A DNA stretch of 64,000 nucleotides from Bagarius yarrelli (taxonomy: Eukaryota > Chordata > Actinopteri > Siluriformes > Sisoridae), in assembly GCA_005784505.1 (NCBI GenBank), contig VCAZ01000015.1, forward strand, positions 3,073,168-3,137,167. Reading direction: 5' to 3'. Every line of letters starts with the position of its first letter. Within the stretch, counting starts at the first letter, position 1. Made by a program: the position numbers and the translations under genes. Below, in pieces: positions 23,901 to 34,724 of this stretch. The notes beneath the pieces were generated by a model. That model was not told the DNA's origin. It did no database searches and saw only the letters and a program-made list of their open reading frames with translations.

Positions 23901-24760
23901 TCGCACCAGTAGCTCCTTTATCTTAACTTGGTGAGAAAATGTATCCCCTGACATTTCAACACTATTATCACCAGTGGTGAGAATTGCACTGTGGGAGGGT
24001 CAGAATCAATCAACATAGGGTGCCCTGTAAAAATGTGCCATGAAGTCAGTGGTTTCTAACCATATTCAATAGGTAAATTTTGAAAAGAAATTGAGACAAT
24101 TAGTTTTAGGAGAACTTTGATGAAAGGTTTTAATCCACTTTAAATGTCGACTAGTATATATACAGTACACTATGTATAGTTTTATATTATCGTAAATAAA
24201 ATTTATGAATGAGTTATAAAATATTGTATCTAGTCATCTACATGTCCCTGCTGCTGTTTTCTTTGCTCTCTTCCCACCTCTTTTCTGTCAGTACAGGTGA
24301 TGAGTGGAACCTGCACACTGGGCAATAACTGCAATGGTAATAAAAATGAATGACTGTCATTACCAGCATGGTGTCTTGTAATACAGAAGCTTCATAACAG
24401 CCAGACACATAATCCATGTTCAGATGGAGGGATAGGGTTCTATGCCTGATAACACTGTACTGAGTCTGGCTTGATTTAAAGGTTCTGCCCACTGGAAGAT
24501 TTGCATAAAGTTAATGAGTATAATATTGAGTATGCTAATATTTATCACTAGCTTCGGGGGATATTTGGCCCTACGTTATATACAGTACTTCAGGGTTTAT
24601 CCATCTTATATGCAAACCAATAGCATGACTACAGGCTTATATTTCAACCAGAAAGCACTATATCAATAATTACTTATGCATTTACATTAGACATCTTCGA
24701 AAGCTACAACACCTTCTTACCAATCAGCGTGGTTTAAATTATACTGTGTGATTTTAGCCA
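20951..24760. other. No gene recognised; possible conserved stretch 23090-23400
   Basis: AT-rich with many short chance frames. 23090-23400 is of more balanced composition, has no stop-free long frame and no repeat motif; it may be a conserved non-coding element, judged by texture only. A 'ccctccagtcctggagtacc' fragment near 21940 resembles part of a common teleost repeat. Confidence 0.45.
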
Positions 24761-24765
24761 CAATT

Positions 24766-24784
24766 TTGTTGTCGGAGACAACAA
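24766..24784. repeat. Short perfect inverted repeat
   Basis: TTGTTGTC, spacer GGA, GACAACAA: 8-bp perfect arms with a 3-bp loop, extendable with mismatches into the flanking AATTTT/ATTTTA. Probably part of an unrecognised old repeat that continues to about 24960. Confidence 0.7.
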
Positions 24785-24959
24785 TTTTAACGATTCCTAT
24801 AATTCTACGCTAAAATCTGTTGTCTTTGATCGCTAGTTTGACATGTTTTCCCGACAGCCGTTGAGCTGTTGGCCGTTGTCCTCGATGAACTTCTGCCAGT
24901 GTCAGAAAATTTTACATACAACCATCAAACCAAAAGACAATATAAGCACAAACCTAAAT

Positions 24960-26705
24960 AGTGCCAAACCTAAAAAACCCCAACTGAGTCTAAACCTTAA
25001 AAAAAGGAGTGATAAAAATGATGATGCAATCAGAGTGATAACTTCAAACCATCAAGCGAAAAAGTTAAAATGCACCTGGTAGAAAGTACAAGAAATTTTA
25101 CTTTTTTACATATGAGAAAATTACTGCTAAGGATGTTTTGTTTACATTTTTGTTTGATGCATGTTACCATTTATAATGATGAAACTGGTTCAAGGATCGA
25201 TTATGTAGAAATTTGTGTGTGTTGACTATTATATAGTCTACATAATGACAGCTGAGATCCTACAGTGTGACATGGAGATCATTTTTATATAGTCTGAAAA
25301 GCAATTTGCCAAAAGAATTGCCAAAGGCTGTCAGAAATTGCACAGTGTAAGCTCGACTTAATGTGTTATGTATAATCATGTATTCCCAAAAACCATGTTT
25401 AAATAAGAACAGTAGACTAGAGCTTAGCATGCATATCAATGTTTACATTACCAATCAATAGAAGGCCTAAAGCATATGAATGAACGAATAAACAAAGAAA
25501 TAGTTAAATAAATTCCCACTGTGGAATAATCTACTCTGCAATCTATAGTTGTTAAAGTGAGACCAAGTTTAAGAAAATGTTTCGGTTGGACAAATGGTAG
25601 GAGTAATTAAATTTGCTTCATTTTTCATTGTTGGACCACCGCCGGGGCAAAACAAGAAAAACAAAAACAAGGTAAACTGCTCCCTAATTAACAAGGGATG
25701 AGCTGGCATGGGGCAGTGGGACCACCCCCATGTCTCATAACGCCTTTCTCTCTTTGTCTTTATTATCTCACTGCTGTAGGTTTCTCTCTCATTTGGGTAC
25801 ATCAATATTGGCTAAATCAAATTGTCGAACAAACAAGTCGATTCCTTTTCTTTCCTTTCTTCCCTTAACATAAAATGGCAAAAGTGGCGGTGCCAACTAT
25901 CAACACCTACCAGTTGGCTGTATGTTACACAATAAGCGCACACAAATTTGCCCACACACACAAAACCAGCAAGAAGTTTTAATTCAAACACCTAGAGCTA
26001 GTACAACACAAAAACCCACATTCATTTTCACATCCAATTTCTTGTTATTCGTCCCAAAATGTGTTGCCGTTCATCTCTCTCCACTCACCCAACTCTGAAA
26101 ATAGACAAAGTGCAAGGGCTTTTCTGTTTTGCCCTCCTGCCTTCACTTATGTCGTCTTTTCTAAGCAAAGGAAATGGCACGTTGTAAAGCCATGTCACTG
26201 TCTATCCCACATGAACAACAAGGAAATGTGTATGACTAGCGAGCCAGATCCAGATGCATCAACATGCAGAAAAATGTCTGAGCTATTTCTAATTTTGTGC
26301 TCTATAAGCCAGCTGTCAGTTCTGCTTTGACATCTACATTGGTAGAACTGCACTGCTGAACTGAGACTCACTCACTGTTTTATAGAAGGACGTTTGGCTC
26401 ATGCCATATCCTGTCTTGACAAGCCTCAGTTTTTTTCTAAAAATGTCACCTTGCATTTTGTCAATTTGTGAAGTTCACACCTCAACAAGGTGCCAGTCAT
26501 CGCTCTTTGGACTATGAGCAGGTCTGCTTTCCCAAGAGAAAGAACTAATGATGACACTGTGTGAACATGATGAACATTAACTAAAATGTTGTAGTGGTTG
26601 AACATGGATGCGTTTAAATATCAGTTCTGGGATTTGCATCTAATTATTATTGTTGTAAATTGTTGTCTTGTTAACACACTGTACATATTTATTTGGGCAA
26701 TCCAT
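24960..26705. other. No gene recognised
   Basis: No repeat or gene identified. A GC-richer patch near 25620-25740 gives a minus-strand frame (25569-25805) with no recognisable domain. Confidence 0.5.
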
Positions 26706-26706
26706 G

Positions 26707-26990
26707 TGTCACAGACTGTCGTGTAAGGGAGCAGGAGGACGAAGAAGATCGGATGCCAAAAAAACTTTATTTATAGAAGAGAAACCAACCAGGGAAGCAA
26801 ACAAAGGGAAACCTCTCAGATCTGTGCTAGAAAACAACTGAAGGGAATTGCATTAAAAGCAATAAGCATTAGCGTTTAGCATCTGGAAACAAGGAATCCT
26901 TGGATAGTGATTAGCATTAGCATTTAGACAAACAGGAAGTACATAGAAACATGAACAACAGTCTCTTTAAGCCATCTGGCTGTCCTGTGG
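26707..26990 (-). mobile_element. LTR-like 3' end, minus strand (incomplete)
   Basis: On the minus strand the segment reads toward AATAAAGTTTTTTTGGCATC, a GA/CT-rich run and finally 'CAGTCTGTGACA'. This has the layout of the polyadenylation signal and end of a fish LTR. The other terminus and a target duplication could not be found, so the assignment rests on layout alone. Confidence 0.35.
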
Positions 26991-26999
26991 GGAACCTTC

Positions 27000-27635
27000 A
27001 CCTAAGACCACATTCTTATAGCTAATGTAAACAATCTTCTTTCATACATGTTAACTAGGTATGGCATAAAACCCTTACTCTTACATTAAGCTATTGATGA
27101 AAGTACGATTAGGTGACCTTATTGCTACCAACACTCACTGTAAAACTAACTAAAATAAGTAAACAAAATGTTCTATTGTCAATAGAAAAACAACTCCTCC
27201 GTTACTCTTAATATTCAACGTAAAGCTCTATATTAAACTGCCAATGGCGATGCCTTTTACAGAAAATTTAACTTGCTAGGTTTGCAACTATAAAGCTATC
27301 AAATCAGCTTTGCCCCCACTGCTGAAAACAAATGTGTCAAAAAAATGCCTATAATAAAATAACAACAAAAAGAACAACTGCTGCTGTTACTGTGAGTCAC
27401 AACATTAATAACCCTAATAACAGTCATCAGTGATGTAAAAATGACTTACGTTACTTTTTTAACACATACTGTTAAATAATTTATGACAGTTTTTTATGAA
27501 ATATTGAGTTTTCTCACACTGTCCAATTTTACAAATTATTTGTTAATTAATGTACTTATAACGTATTTTACTTTTGAAACTTAACTTCAGCATAGGCCTA
27601 TTGCAATAGGTATAGTACGTCCCTATTAACACAGT
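27000..27635. other. No gene recognised
   Basis: AT-rich unique-looking sequence, nothing identified. Confidence 0.55.
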
Positions 27636-27639
27636 GATA

Positions 27640-27905
27640 AGCTGGAGATGATTGGCAAGGATTCGTCTGGCCCTGGTCTGCGGTTGGATTAGTGAATCAT
27701 TTGGCCAATGTTCTCTCGTCACCCGCGAGAGATGCCTTAACAGCTTTTCCTGCCAAGCCAATGACATTGAGACACATAATTTCAATGCCAAAGAGACACA
27801 CAGCCAAGAATATTTACCCTGGACCAGAGCAAGGGCTGACTACACAAGCCTGTGCAATGACGTCATCAAGCCCTTAAAGTTGACGAATATCATTTACCAC
27901 TGGTC
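27640..27905. promoter_or_regulatory. Candidate conserved non-coding element with a CRE
   Basis: A balanced-composition stretch with a perfect TGACGTCA (27858-27865) extended to TGACGTCATCA, a CCAAT-like GCCAATG at two places, and 'cataatttcaatgcc'. Overlapping open frames on both strands (27543-27791, 27652-27948) argue against one true coding frame. Inferred to be regulatory; it has not been aligned to other genomes. Confidence 0.35.
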
Positions 27906-28399
27906 ATTTTACATTACCATCAGTGTTCCAAGAGAGACACCAGATTGACTGACTCTATAACCAGAAAAAAACTGTAGATAAATAATGTAATAAATACGTA
28001 TATTCCTACCAGCTGCCTCTTTGTTCTATAGATAACAAAATCCCTTTTTATCATTTTCAAAAACACAAATGCCCATGGAGACAAGATGACATCATCAAAG
28101 CCAGAAACAGATGAAACACAACAGCTCTAAATCCACCTTAAGAGATCTTAATTGACATTATACACACTATGCACTTTTATTATGCATTCTAGGTAAAAGT
28201 GTATTCATTTTATTTATAATTGGATAAATAATAACATTAAGAATAAATTACATATTACAATTATTCTCTCAAACTAAACAGTAATATTTTTATTTACTAG
28301 ACGTACAGTCTGTTTTTAGTGATACAGCTAGATTTACAAGACAGCTTTACGATAATTTATTTTAAATGATAAACATTTAAGAACATTTAAGATATTTAA
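27906..28399. other. No gene recognised
   Basis: AT-rich, nothing identified. Confidence 0.55.
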
Positions 28400-28400
28400 G

Positions 28401-28486
28401 ATAAGACAAGATATACCTTTTATAAGATATAGAAATTTCCCCCATCTGGGACGAATAAAGGTATATCTAGATATAAGATGTCTTAT
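28401..28486. repeat. Fold-back repeat around a teleost 'CTGGGA.GAATAAAG' tail
   Basis: Left arm ATAAGACAAGATATACCTTT (28401-28420) pairs with the right arm 28457-28486, which reads 'aaaggtatatctagatat...tgtcttat'; the right arm has an extra 10 bp. Between them lies 'gaaatttcccccatctggga', a minus-strand copy of the 'tttattgatcccacagtggggaaatt' type tail also seen at 34367. The inversion could form a hairpin. Confidence 0.7.
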
Positions 28487-28490
28487 TCTC

Positions 28491-29650
28491 TGGGGGTGTT
28501 TTGGCCATTTTAAAAAGTGCTCACTCAGGGTCTGTGCCTGGTAGCTCCACCCCTTTTCCTATGTGTAAGCAAAGCTGTCAGTGTCCAACATTCTACACAT
28601 ACGTTTCTTTGCGGTAAATTAGTGTAATTTTTAGTTTTTTCAAAATGTACAGAGCTTACGTGCTTTTGTCCTGAGCACATGCAAGGTTCTGGCCATTTGT
28701 ATGACTGTTGCTGCTGTAGTGCGAGCCCTAAGCAAAATAGACAAATAGAAGAGACATGACCTACCAAAGTTGACTATCTGCACTGTTACTAACTGCAAAG
28801 TTTTCTCCAATTTTAAAGAAATAGGGTTACCCATAATTGCATTAATGGACTTTCAGTTTATGCTTCTGCCACAGTGCCTCAGTGGAATTTCAGTTAAATC
28901 TTTCTAACCAATATAACTGCATTTGAGTACAAGCATTTAAGATCAGGGATAATTCCCTTCAAGATCCATTCAGTACAATAAATGGGTCTGTCAGTCATAG
29001 CAATAAAGCCACAAGTTATCCTCACAGCATCCCAGTACCACCACCTTTTTTGTTCTGTTAATATATATAGAGTAGGAACAATCAGAACTAACAGTAACAA
29101 TCATTATAAGACTTCCAAATACTGCAATTATTTCTGAATCTATAAAGTCTATTTACGAATTACATACAAATATATATTTAAAATAAATATCCAAAAACAT
29201 GGCAAAATTTTCTTTGATCCTATTTACAAAACAGGGAGAAAATGGAGCAGGAAAAACATATATTATCTTGAAGCTATGCTTAAGCTTTAAGTGAAAAGTA
29301 GGTCTTCTCTGCAATAGCATGTTTCGTTATGTTGACCCTACCTATCTGCCAGTACGCATCTGTAGTCCGGTGAGTTTGGGACTCCTCCAGACAGCTTTAA
29401 ATTTGCCGCCACTAAGAATGTAACCAAACATTTCCAGGTATTAGAGCCATCTTTTTCATTGGCCACATGACACTAACGTTGTTACGTTGTGTTACGTTGT
29501 GCGTTTTAAGAGCAAGGATTACAGCTCACAGGTATTTTTAAAACATACGAATTTTCTCTGCATCTTCCAAAATTGTTGCAGCTTTAGTGAAAAACCTTTT
29601 TTTATTAAGGATTGTGCATTGCTGCAGTACTCAAAATATGTGTGTGCGCG
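28491..29650. other. No gene recognised
   Basis: Short chance frames only. A tandem 'gttacgttgt' pair near 29480-29500 is the only small repeat. Confidence 0.55.
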
Positions 29651-29652
29651 TG

Positions 29653-29656
<4 letters not shown>

Positions 29657-29690
<34 letters not shown>
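29657..29690. repeat. (AG)17 microsatellite
   Basis: Perfect AG tract, followed by ACAGAGAGGG and preceded by a short GTGTGCGCGTGTG stretch. The minus-strand frame 29519-29716 (Ser-Leu repeats) is an artefact of it. Confidence 0.97.
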
Positions 29691-29698
<8 letters not shown>

Positions 29699-29699
29699 G

Positions 29700-30390
29700 G
29701 AATGAATTAATGGCAAGACAGATTCTGCTGTGCTGAATGTAGATTTGCTGCTAGGATGTTCAAGGATTTATTTGAGGCAGTTTTTCTACACTCCTATCTC
29801 ATACAGAAGCTAAACTGATCTCTGGTCCTACAACTGTGTAAATGAGCGGATGGTGTTTTATCAGTATATTTATACACATATTTATGGGTGTTTCACCGCA
29901 GAATAGGGGGATGTGTTTTAGAATGTGCACTAGGCCAAATACTACAAAGTCAGAAAAAAGGCAGAGATTTCAGAAAACTACAGGGTGCACTGGTGGAATA
30001 TAAATGTTTAATGGAGGTTGTTGTAGAGATGAGCTGAAGGACATATTGTTTTTCTTCCCCAACTGCCCCCCCCTCTCGTTTTTTTCCTCTTACTCTCTTT
30101 TCCCAGAGGTACACTGTCAACCCGGCCATATCGCTTCTGCTTAGAAGAGCAGCACTTCTGGTTTCAAATACTTCAAAATGACTACAAACACAAATCTCCC
30201 TCTCTGCTGTTTTTTTAAACCGTTTTTTTCTTTATATCTCTGATCTTCTGTAGTGGTGTAGTGGGCTTTTCATGTATCATTGCAAAAAAGAAACAATAAG
30301 ACTTTTAAGAATGATAAAAATGTAAAATTAACATGGATGATGCAGTTCTGTAAATGATAATAAAATAATGTAATTGCAAATAAAAATAAA
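29700..30390. other. No gene recognised
   Basis: Includes C-rich and T-rich runs near 30060-30090 but no gene signal. Confidence 0.55.
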
Positions 30391-30392
30391 AA

Positions 30393-30420
30393 TACTACTA
30401 CTACTACTAATTATTATTAT
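30393..30420. repeat. (ACT)5-(ATT)4 compound microsatellite
   Basis: Short ACT trinucleotide tract passing into ATT. Confidence 0.9.
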
Positions 30421-30986
30421 CTAACAGAAAATAGGATCATTTCTTGAATCACAGGTTCTCCAGTAACACAATAATTCACAGGGACTCGTGTGGTAAAAAT
30501 CTAAGCTTGCTAATAAAGCGTTTTGATCAAAAGCTCTAGTATTTAACAACAAAAAACTACAACTGTTTTGATAAAGCTTTCTGCATACGGACGTTTATCT
30601 AAAATTTATGAAAAAAACTTTCACTGCTTTGAGCTAAAACTGTTTTTTTTTAAGCTTGTTGCCTCTGGGAAAGTCTTTAGGACAGCCAACTTTTTGTTTA
30701 GCTGTTTGCAGATCTTTTTCTGTCTTATAACTAAAATGAAGATAAACTAAAGTACAGCTATACAAGAATTTTTTTTAAAAACAGAACCGAATACACAACA
30801 ATAATTCATAATTACTAATATACTGTACAGTAGTAATGACTAGTATGATGTTTAATTTTTTTTAAAATAATGATTAAATATCATTTTTACTTCTGATAGT
30901 GTCTGTTCCAGAAAAGACCAACTTGGTGATGAACTCCAAGGTGGGAAAAATAACTACACTGCATAAACTGGTAAACTGGGGATTAT

Positions 30987-31076
30987 GGTAGCACAGTGGT
31001 TAAGGTGTTAGCCTGCTAAGTGGAAGATCAGGGTCCTCTGGATAAGGGTGTCTGCCAAATGCTGTAAATGTAAATG
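30987..31076 (+). mobile_element. Internally deleted SINE (family A)
   Basis: Head 'ggtagcacagtggttaaggt' and 'agcctgctaagtggaagatc', joined directly to the 3' part 'cctctggataagggtgtctg', 'ccaaatgctgtaaatgtaaa'. The whole middle body seen in other copies is missing, so the copy carries an internal deletion. Confidence 0.75.
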
Positions 31077-31079
31077 TTA

Positions 31080-31990
31080 ACTGTCAGAAGACAACCAAAC
31101 ACTCATGTAGAATGTTGCAAGTTACAGTATATAAAGACACTGAAAGATTTTCTTAACATGATGAGTGCCATGATGCAAGGCTGTTTCCACAACAAAAGAT
31201 AATGTCAAAGCATATGCTATACTTTATTCCCCCTATTGGTGGTGTTATAAGGGAGAACTGGCATGGTTGGTGGACAGAGCTTGTGAAAGTAGAATGTGAA
31301 ATAGGCGGTGCTTTATTTGGACTACAATTATGTTGTTCTCTCTATCTCTTTATCTTTTCATTCAATTTTCGTATCCAGGAGTTTTCGTTTAACCACTCAG
31401 CCACCACTTATGGAATTCTCTTTTTTGTGTGGAATAGCTGAGAAAGGCAGGGAATTAAACCATGAGTAACACACATTGGCAGCCAAAATCCATTAAAAGG
31501 TTTAATAATCAATCTATTTATGACCTAAACCAAGTACATCCTTGGCATGTTGAAGATTTACTGATTTTGCCCAGATTTTTCTGATGTTTTTCGTGTATTT
31601 TGGGCTTGCATACAATACGGACATGCATACATTATAGGCTACTATACATCCACAGCTGAGTAAAAAATTAGTCATCCTATTATTTACTTGCATATGAAAC
31701 TACAAAAAAAGGACACATTTAACTGCAAAAATGATTCCAAACCCAGTTGTTAATTAAAAGATTTTTTAATGCAATGCACGTTTTAAAACAACTGCAGGCA
31801 TTTAAACATGAAGAATCAAGAATCAAGCATGCAAATTGCTTTCTGTGCTGCTATTCTTCTGATTTGGGGTGAGGATAGGAGCTGTCACTTTCTTTGACTA
31901 ATGAGACGCACAAAGCAAATCATTTGCGTTTCTTATTTCTGCTTACATTTGTTACTATATAACTGCTTTTCAAACACTTCAGAATATACA
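31080..31990. other. No gene recognised
   Basis: Short chance frames; a small duplication 'aagaatcaagaatcaagc' near 31812. Confidence 0.55.
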
Positions 31991-31992
31991 AA

Positions 31993-32150
31993 ATATATTG
32001 CCAAAAATTCTATGGTCCAAATACTGTTCCAGCATGTCCATGCCATCTGCACAGAGCCCCGGATCTCCATGAAGACATAGAGTGTTGTGCTTAAGCCCTG
32101 ACCTTAACACACACATTAGGCAGTTGGATAGAGTGTAGCTTCAGCAGCCT
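31993..32150 (+). mobile_element. Tc1-like transposase fragment, DDE core, plus strand
   Basis: The reading 'FQHVHAICTEPRISMKT' followed by 'SPDLN'-type codons (agccctgaccttaac at 32094-32108) matches the second half of a Tc1-like DDE domain, in which the block 'FQ.D.AP.H......K' precedes 'SPDLNP'. Here the position expected to be the catalytic Asp reads Val (GTC), and the SPDLNP block follows after a frameshift. It begins near 'ttgccaaaaattctatgg', which resembles a Tc1-type terminus. A short relic of the same broad family as 38640-38930. Confidence 0.6.
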
Positions 32151-32154
32151 AGTG

Positions 32155-33165
32155 CAAAGAAAAAGATGTGGGACCAGGTGCCTTAGGCTTTCTTCTGGCT
32201 ACTGGGATAAACTTTATCAAGGTAAATATGGTGCTCCTGTGGACCTCTGTTGCATACTCTAGGTCTCACCTCTAAAAAGAATGTGTACAAGTTTTATGAC
32301 AACTTGATGTGGTGTGACTCCAAGTTCAACCCATTCATTATTTTCTATCTTTGCAGATTGATGTCAGGTCCAAAGTTTAAGGTTAGTTGAGATGTGGATT
32401 ATTTTAAAATGGGAAAGCTTGTAGTCTTTCAACGTGCAAGTCTTTCAACGTCTACTCATTATTGCTTGTGCCTCCTTGCACCTCGTCTCATCTTAATGAT
32501 ACAGAAAGAGAGAGGATGAGAGGAACTAAGAGTTCGTTAGGCACAACATTTTTTGACAAAAAAAAAGTGTACCATATGGTGTGGCGTATTTACAGCACAG
32601 ATCAGAGAGAGAGATTGAAAAACGTTGGCGTTTTCCTCTGAGCCTTGCTACCTTTGTGCCATTTACATGCCACCTGGATGGAAGAGATAACACTTGATGA
32701 AAAATTTCAGTCCTAGTCCCCCTACCTGGAAACATTTCCTACAAATATGTTTTATGACTGACAAAGCATTAAATACGCAGCCATCCCGCTTTTGTATGCA
32801 TGTAAAGCTGCAAGTAACCTCAATTGAAAAACTCATTCGCACAAAGTTACGAAAAGTGAAAAGTAGGTCAAAACACTTTTTTTTTCTTTTTTTACGCAAG
32901 CATATTCATTTTCTATTTTTTTTTTCTCACTGAATAGTTTGTAGAAAACTTTATTACCTGTTCTGACTGTAATAAAAAGCCTAAGGCTTATCTCTGTCTG
33001 CAAACTTATAACAGTCTTTCAATGCAGTGTAGAGTCCAGCCTACTAGTTAAAAATGTTTTGGCGAAAAGACAAAAAGATTGATGCCATTTCTGACTGTTG
33101 ACTGGATGACATTTCGAGCTTTTTGATTCAATTTAATAATATAACAATTCCATTAGGTAAGCCCA
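32155..33165. other. No gene recognised
   Basis: Overlapping short frames on both strands near 32526-32933. No repeat identified. Confidence 0.5.
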
Positions 33166-33169
33166 TCAG

Positions 33170-33985
33170 CTAATGATGCAAGGTGGACAACACCTGAATA
33201 TCGCTGATCATCTTGATGGAGGAGATGCCCGGTAGAAACACTGTTTTAGTGTTGGGTGCTTGTCTGATGCCTCCTTCAGTAATCCATAAGGGGGGGGGGT
33301 CTGACAGCCTCACTAGCACCATTGCCAGGTTGCATGACAGAAACCTAATTTCCTGGGCAGGTCTCAACCTCCTTGTGCCACAAAGAAACCAAGAAACTAG
33401 TGGGTCTCTGTATACTGATTTGTCACCCAGGGGCTATGGAATGCAGATATGGCAACCACGTACACTTTCAGAGTGAAAGTTGAACCTACCAACTGTCCTG
33501 CTGTCTGTGTCTGCACCATGAGACAGAAAGTTCCATTTTAGGGCAAAAAGAACTGGAATGGGGTCTCAAGTAACAGTGGATATGGGTGCACCAGGGCTTC
33601 CAAAAAATAGGCAGCTCCTAGGTGAAGGCTGCACCCTAGGAAATATTTGTCTAATTTACTTGAGGGACCAATATCCCTTTTCACGACTGGTCACTCAATG
33701 TTTAGCATAGCTGCAGCCTTGGTTACAATCTCCACCAGCTCCTCATAGACTGGGGGGGAGCATTGTGTCAACTCCACACTTCGCTTAATGCTCATAGCTT
33801 CCACCTCCTCAGAGGAGGAAAGCTGAAGTTCCCTCTCACTGGGGGAAAGTTCCACAGAGGGGGATTCCTCAGCCAAATTGCGGCCCGCAGAGATAGCGGT
33901 TAGGGAGCAAGTTAGGTCTAGGCCAGGCTCAATCATCCTTATTAAAAATTGTCAGGCATGAGCAGAGCAAACACATTGGCAGGCG
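33170..33985 (-). mobile_element. DIRS-type retrotransposon relic (gag-like next to tyrosine-recombinase-like)
   Basis: On the minus strand the 81-codon frame 33691-33936 reads 'MIEPGLDLTCSLTAIS', an acidic Ser/Glu-rich centre (ELSPSERELQLSSSEEVEA) and 'PPVYEELVEIVTKAAAMLNI'. This is the layout of the gag-like ORF of fish DIRS elements. Further along the minus strand, at 33399-33486, comes 'STFTLKVYVVAISAFHSPW', then at 33170-33367 'NLAMVLVRLSDPP' and 'TVFLPGISSIKMISDIQVLS'. These correspond to the N-terminal SAM-like region and start of the catalytic domain of the DIRS tyrosine recombinase. The catalytic Arg-His-Arg-Tyr part is not reached. The reverse transcriptase/RNase H that should lie between gag and recombinase is absent. 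Multiple stops and a G10 run (33290-33299) add frameshifts. The element is dead. Confidence 0.75.
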
Positions 33986-34366
33986 TTTGCAATGCTCACA
34001 CTCGTATCTGTGCCCTCACTAACTTTTCTGTCACCATTTTCTGCTTTCATTTAGGAATACTTTTCTCTGAATTTTTCACACACACATGCACTGAAGAAAA
34101 AGAGCAAAGCGTTTTGATGTAGCTCAAGTTCCTAAAGGGGGAACCTGACCAAAACCAGTAAGACATCGAAGAGGACATAGAACAGAACCAATACACCATA
34201 TGATGTGACTGCTGTCCTGATAAAAGCTCTGCTCTGCAAAACATGACAGATTTATGGACTGGATTTCATATAAAAGATTCTTTGTATACATACAACTCTT
34301 GAAATAGTTTCTATGCAGACCCTAAATAGTTATAAGATTTCAATACATATTTATCTTTTTATTTAA

Positions 34367-34525
34367 GATAAGACAAGATAATCTTTATTGATCCCACAGT
34401 GGGGAAATTAAATTGTTACAGTGGCTCAGATACAAAAAACAATTATGTGCAAAGTAGGAAGATAGAAAACAATGTGCAATAGAAATGTGCAAATTGTGTG
34501 AAATAAAAACAATTTACGATAAAAA
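34367..34525 (+). mobile_element. Teleost 'TCTTTATTGATCCC' repeat tail
   Basis: 'agataatctttattgatccc' then 'acagtggggaaattaaattg' and 'ttacagtggctcagatac', followed by 'tgtgcaatagaaatgtgc'. A well-known teleost interspersed tail. The parent element class cannot be decided here. An inverted relative sits in the fold-back at 28401-28486. Confidence 0.7.
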
Positions 34526-34587
34526 AACATTTTTAAAGATCTACAAGTATTTACAGTTCTATACAAAATGTGTCAATAATAATAAAT

Positions 34588-34720
34588 TCTGGCATTTGGC
34601 AGACACTGTTGTGCAGAACGACTTACATTTGCCTCATTTATCGAACTAAGCAACTGATGGTTAAGGAACTTGCTCAGGGACCTGACGGTAACATTTTGGT
34701 GGTGCCGGGAATTGAACCCA
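34588..34720 (-). mobile_element. SINE (family A), minus strand
   Basis: The plus strand begins 'ggcatttggcagacactgtt' and 'agaacgacttacatttgcc', then 'actgatggttaaggaacttg', 'ctcagggacctgacgg', and a decayed B box 'gggaattgaacccatgat'. This is the reverse complement of the longer SINE form with the 'gcatttggcagacgc' 3' end. Confidence 0.75.
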
Positions 34721-34724
34721 TGAT

